From Opitutia bacterium (GTDB taxonomy: Bacteria > Verrucomicrobiota > Verrucomicrobiia > Opitutales > Coraliomargaritaceae), in contig JABJQI010000020.1 of NCBI GenBank assembly GCA_018663485.1, positions 1 through 9,603 of the forward strand: a stretch of 9,603 nucleotides of DNA, read 5' to 3'. Of this stretch, positions 6,041 to 9,603 are shown one piece after another (the stretch's first letter is position 1; every line of letters starts with the position of its first letter). The notes beneath the pieces were generated by a model. That model was not told where the DNA came from and did not search any database. It saw only the letters and a list, made by a program, of their open reading frames with translations. Both the position numbers and the translations under genes were made by a program.

Positions 6041-8564
6041 CTAGTCGAGCGACAGCTCCAGCCTTAAGAACTTTGCGCCGCTGGCAGGCATCTGGTCCAG
6101 ATTCAACCACAACCATCCATCCTCCAATACCGCTGCATCACTGCTTGAGTCGAATAAGGTATAATCCCAGTTTTGCAGATCCAAGGAACCCTTCACTCGA
6201 GCACGCACATCCTGTTTCATTGGATCAAACGGCAAGGTATAGTATCTCTGCCCTGCGACATGCTCCAATGCAGGCAAGTTGCCTCCCGCACTCGCCTCCG
6301 ACGGCAAACCAGCAAAGTAGCGATACAAATTCGGCATTCCAGTCTTGAGCGGATCCGCACTCGCACCGGACACTAAAGGATCCGACAGATCCACAGAATC
6401 TGGAAACTGTTGTGCTTTCCAAAAGTTGAATCCTGTCTCCGCACCAAACAAAACCACTTCTCCGAGTTGCGGAGTCCATGCACAGGCGTGATGTTGCAAC
6501 AATAAGCGGACATAATTCATCGACACGGGCAAGGGATTGAGCGGTGCCACCCAGCTGCGCTGCCAACCGTCCGCGGTCGCCACCGACGGATCCAGACGTA
6601 AGGCTAGCGGCTGCCAGTTGACGCCATCTGCCGAAACCTCAGCGCTTAGATTCGATGCGATGTCGCCATAAGAATACACCTTCGCGTGAAAGCGGTTTAC
6701 ATCCGGCACATACCACGTGATCGCCTCTGGTAATGTCGACGAAATTGTTAATTCTGGATTACCTCCGATAGATTTGGAAAATTTTCCAGTTGATCGTAAA
6801 TACTGGAAACAGGAAGCATGCTCTGCAAACTGTGACTACCTGAGACATCCGGATATGCATTCTAAACAGCTGAGATAGTATACAAATCCGGACTCCCATT
6901 TCCCCGCACCAAAACGTTTCCGTCCGGATCCACCGAAACACCCCGCCCCTCCGGAGCAATCGACCAATTCATTGTAGCAGTTGGCATAACACGGCCCAAG
7001 CGGCTATAAATAGTCGCCTGCAGTGGGTTAACCGATACACCTTCTACAGTATCAGGAATCACCAAAGAGCCACGATCTTGAATCTCGATTCGATCTGGCC
7101 ATGGATTGGACAAATCGGGCGCATACTCCTGCAGGCTGATCGCAGCCAATACCATCACCGCACGATCTGCGTATGCGCGCTCGGAAGGTAGCGTCGCATG
7201 TGGATAGGACTCTACTGGATGCGCCAGCGCACGCGTCACCGCAGCTATCTTATATTTACTAGCAAGATAAGCTTCCACTGCGAAACGCTCATTCTCGGTC
7301 AACGCGCGATCATACACGATCAACTCACGAATATCATTTTGACCGGCGTTCACACCCGAAACACCACGCGCTCCAATAGTCAACGCGTCCTCGGCAGACA
7401 CATTCGTATCGATCGCGGTTCCGATATAATACCGCCCGCGAAAAAGATCACCGGTCACTTCGCCCGTGTGGTGACCATTCACCCATGTTTGAAAGTCCAA
7501 TGCGGTATGCTCCAAACCATTAAACGATGGACAATCTGGAGCGCTCGCCGAGGCGCGACTGGAGGCCAAAGACAAATTGTCACCACCATTGGCACCTGTT
7601 AGCAGAATGTCTCGGTAGTTGCTCGGCGCAGCCGTTCGTTGAAGCGCAAAAACAACAAAAACACTCACCTGATTACCGGTAGACACACTTGCATGTAGAT
7701 AATCATCGACCCCATCGAAACGCACCGAGGGGTAGCCTCCCCCTCCGTCCGCGAGATAAACGGGCGGAGTCGCCCCCGTTGCCACCACACCTGAATTGCT
7801 CACATCCGTCCAGCCAGCCGTCAATGGCGATCCATCCGCCACATCGGCGATGGTGCACGCATCCAAGTGCAACGCACAGCCGGTGCGATCGAGTTGAAGC
7901 GGCTCCGGTATGGCCACACTGTAACTGAACTCCACTTTACCGATTCGAAAGCTACTCAAAGAGTCCACCCCGAAAGCACGAGCCGTCACCTGAAAGGCCC
8001 AGGGAATGATCACCCACGCCTCCAACATTGCTTAAATTCAGTGCCTGCAAGCCATCCAAGGCCTGACCACTGCCGTAACGCTTCGCGCCATTGCCAGGAT
8101 CCTGAAGCTGAATCACACCCTCGACAGCATCGGAAAATTCAACCAAATCATTCGTTGCCTCAGTCAGCGTGATGCGCCCAAGTTCAAGCGCCGTGAGATC
8201 TTTGGCACCTGCACGCACCCCTCACACGTAATTGAAAGCGCACCCATTCGTCATCACTTGTATCCGAAAAATCGCGACAGTCGATTCGTCCGCCTTGATT
8301 ACCTCCAAGCACCCGTAGCGTGGTATTGCCCACGCTAAGTTTTTGCGGGTTCTCCACCGTCAACTCAAAAACCAACTCCCCCGAAGGCGTCGCCAACCCA
8401 TCACCTATCACAGCAACCCGCGCACCACTTTTCTTGCTTAACAAGCCAGTATCCAGCCAACCCGTCGAGGCTGCCCCGTCACCAAAAGTAACCGTCCGCG
8501 CCGATAGATGCGCACTGGCACAGAGCATCGCTCCGCACAGCACACTATAGAGACATTTCATCAT
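6041..8564 (-). pseudogene. Broken gene for a large secreted LamG/Ig-like/discoidin-like surface protein
   Basis: One long gene in five pieces. It starts at ATG 8564 or 8561 with a signal peptide (KCLYSVLCGAMLCASAHLSA). Next come beta-rich N-terminal domains (to about 7900). A LamG/concanavalin-like domain (about 7896-7246) shows RFDGVDDYL, IGARGVSG and ELIVYDRALTENER then YLASKYK. An Ig-like domain follows (about 7100-6800). A discoidin-like domain (about 6750-6443) and a C-terminal module with FNFWKAQQF, ADP and NLYRYFAGLP end at TAG 6041. Lesions: one extra base near the G run 8218-8221, one extra base near 7998-8000, an in-frame TAG at 6862-6864, and one missing base near 6766-6768. Correcting the indels gives an exact 841-codon frame. 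In relatives such proteins are exported and likely bind glycans or surfaces; no catalytic residues were recognised. Either a decayed gene or a cluster of sequence errors; flanking genes are intact. Confidence 0.8.
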
Positions 8565-8597
8565 AGAGGCATGTAACAAGGTGATGTGCTGAGCCAC

Positions 8598-9603
8598 TTA
8601 GCCGATACAGCCTGTATCCACCTCTGCATCTTCGGCCTCAGCCGCATTCAGCTTCGTCATCGCTTCTTCAAGTTCCTTCTCCACCTTATGATTGATTGGA
8701 TAGAAACAAGTAACAATTGCGGTCAACACCGCAAATCCAGCTGGAATCACACTCATCATCAAGTGGAGCGCCTTTTGGGTTTCCACAGTCTGTTCCTGAT
8801 TCGCGACATAGCCAACACCACTCAAAATAAGCATCGCCAAGGCGGGCCCGACCGTCCAACCAATCTTCTGCGATGCGGTCCCCGCCGAGAAAATAATCCC
8901 CGTCGATCGATGGCCAAATTTTGCAGCTCCATAGTCAGCCGTATCCGCAATCATCGACCAAAACAACGGCATCATGGGCGCCGCGAACAATGCCAACAGT
9001 AATTGATTTACAATCATCAACTGAAAGTTATCCGTCGGAATAAAATAGAACCACACAAGGACCGCAGCAAATAGCAGATTCAAAATGATATAGGCACGTT
9101 TCTTACAACCGAACAGCGAGACGATCCACTTACTCAGCAGCACGGCAACAATAGCAGCCATTGAATTATAGAGCAATAACTTGGTGCCCCACTCCTCATT
9201 ACCGACCACATATTTAAAGAAGTGCAGAATCGGCGTGCCACGGATCGCTTGCGCCAAGACTGTGAGTATACTTAAACCGATCACAATCAGCCAAGGGCCG
9301 TTACGCAGCAGTTGCTTGATCTCTTGCTTGATTGGCTCGTGCTTCTTATGCACTGGTTTAATGCGCTCTGTGCTCGTCTTGAAAGTGACAAAGAAAAGCG
9401 CACCCGCCATCAGTGAAATTACAACCATCGCGGCTGAATAACCGAGCTGCTCGTTCCCCCCGCCAATTGTCTTAACAAGGATCGGTAACAACAGTGTGAC
9501 CGTAAAGATGCCTGCGTTGGCGCCGACAAAACGGAACGACGCCAACACTGTCCGCTGGTCAGATTTCGCAGTCATCACTCCCATCAAGGCACCGTAAGGC
9601 ACA
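8598..9603 (-). CDS. GPH-family (MelB-like) sugar:cation symporter, 5'-partial
   Basis: C-terminal 334 residues of an MFS-type glycoside-pentoside-hexuronide:cation symporter (MFS_2). The first visible residues are VPYGALMGVMT, then RTVLASFRF, matching the conserved cytoplasmic segment after the third or fourth helix, so roughly 110-130 residues lie beyond the window. About eight hydrophobic helices remain (approximate visible residues 26-44, 56-74, 104-122, 143-163, 170-189, 195-215, 235-260, 282-301). A charged cytoplasmic loop (75-100) separates the two halves. The stretch MIADTADYGAAKFGHRSTG then SQKIGWTVGPALA (about 217-256) is the family hallmark. The tail is acidic (EAEDAEVD). The inner-membrane protein probably imports mono- or oligosaccharides with Na+ or H+, here presumably sugar released from the desulfated glycan. 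The visible start codon is internal. The stop is 33 nt before the LamG-type gene, so the two are probably cotranscribed. Specific sugar unknown. Confidence 0.92.
   Translation of the reverse strand, partial: VPYGALMGVMTAKSDQRTVLASFRFVGANAGIFTVTLLLPILVKTIGGGNEQLGYSAAMVVISLMAGALFFVTFKTSTERIKPVHKKHEPIKQEIKQLLRNGPWLIVIGLSILTVLAQAIRGTPILHFFKYVVGNEEWGTKLLLYNSMAAIVAVLLSKWIVSLFGCKKRAYIILNLLFAAVLVWFYFIPTDNFQLMIVNQLLLALFAAPMMPLFWSMIADTADYGAAKFGHRSTGIIFSAGTASQKIGWTVGPALAMLILSGVGYVANQEQTVETQKALHLMMSVIPAGFAVLTAIVTCFYPINHKVEKELEEAMTKLNAAEAEDAEVDTGCIG

Noticed and set aside
7952..8218. Separate small gene of 88 codons between the signal-peptide piece and the LamG piece.
   Set aside because: Its frame starts at an internal GTG and simply continues the N-terminal domain; removing one G upstream joins it to the preceding piece.

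Overview
This window looks like chromosomal or contig DNA from a polysaccharide-degrading bacterium of the PVC group. A marine verrucomicrobial lineage (Opitutales/Puniceicoccales, such as Coraliomargarita or Lentimonas) or a relative is most likely. The clues are the dense run of secreted S1 sulfatases, a LamG-type surface protein ending in a C-terminal module of verrucomicrobial style, weak or absent Shine-Dalgarno sequences, and mid-range GC. This assignment is an inference; there is no rRNA or marker gene here.

All supported genes lie on the minus strand, so the locus reads from high to low coordinates. It opens with the C-terminal three quarters of a GPH-family (MelB-like) sugar:cation symporter (8598-9603, start outside the window). 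About 33 nt later comes a large multidomain secreted protein (6041-8564; about 840 residues when reconstructed). It would carry a signal peptide, N-terminal beta-rich domains, a LamG/concanavalin-like domain, an Ig-like domain, a discoidin-like domain and a C-terminal module. As given it is broken by three single-base frameshifts and one in-frame TAG.

After a 112-nt gap holding a near-consensus sigma70 promoter (TTGACA, 17 bp, TATAAA) comes a tight run of four secreted sulfatases. The first is an N-sulfoglucosamine sulfohydrolase (SGSH)-like enzyme (4333-5928). The second is an arylsulfatase of compact size (2955-4331). The third is a sulfatase with a fused C-terminal beta-sandwich, probably a carbohydrate-binding domain (1014-2939). 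The fourth is frameshifted and runs off the window at 1 (1-988). The gaps between them are 1, 15 and 25 nt, so they very probably form one transcription unit.

The four enzymes have clearly different sequences and catalytic signatures (CSPSR, CSPSR, CTPTR, CAPTR). They probably strip different sulfate groups from one complex sulfated glycan, while the symporter imports a released sugar and the LamG protein, if it ever worked, held substrate or surface. No glycoside hydrolase, polysaccharide lyase, formylglycine-generating enzyme or TonB-dependent receptor is visible. I see no mobile element, CRISPR array, tRNA or rRNA, and no gene-free stretch above 300 nt. I found known families in unusual states rather than a clearly new system. 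The best leads are the altered active-site motif in the SGSH-like enzyme, the sulfatase fusion, and the multiply broken surface-protein gene between two intact neighbours.
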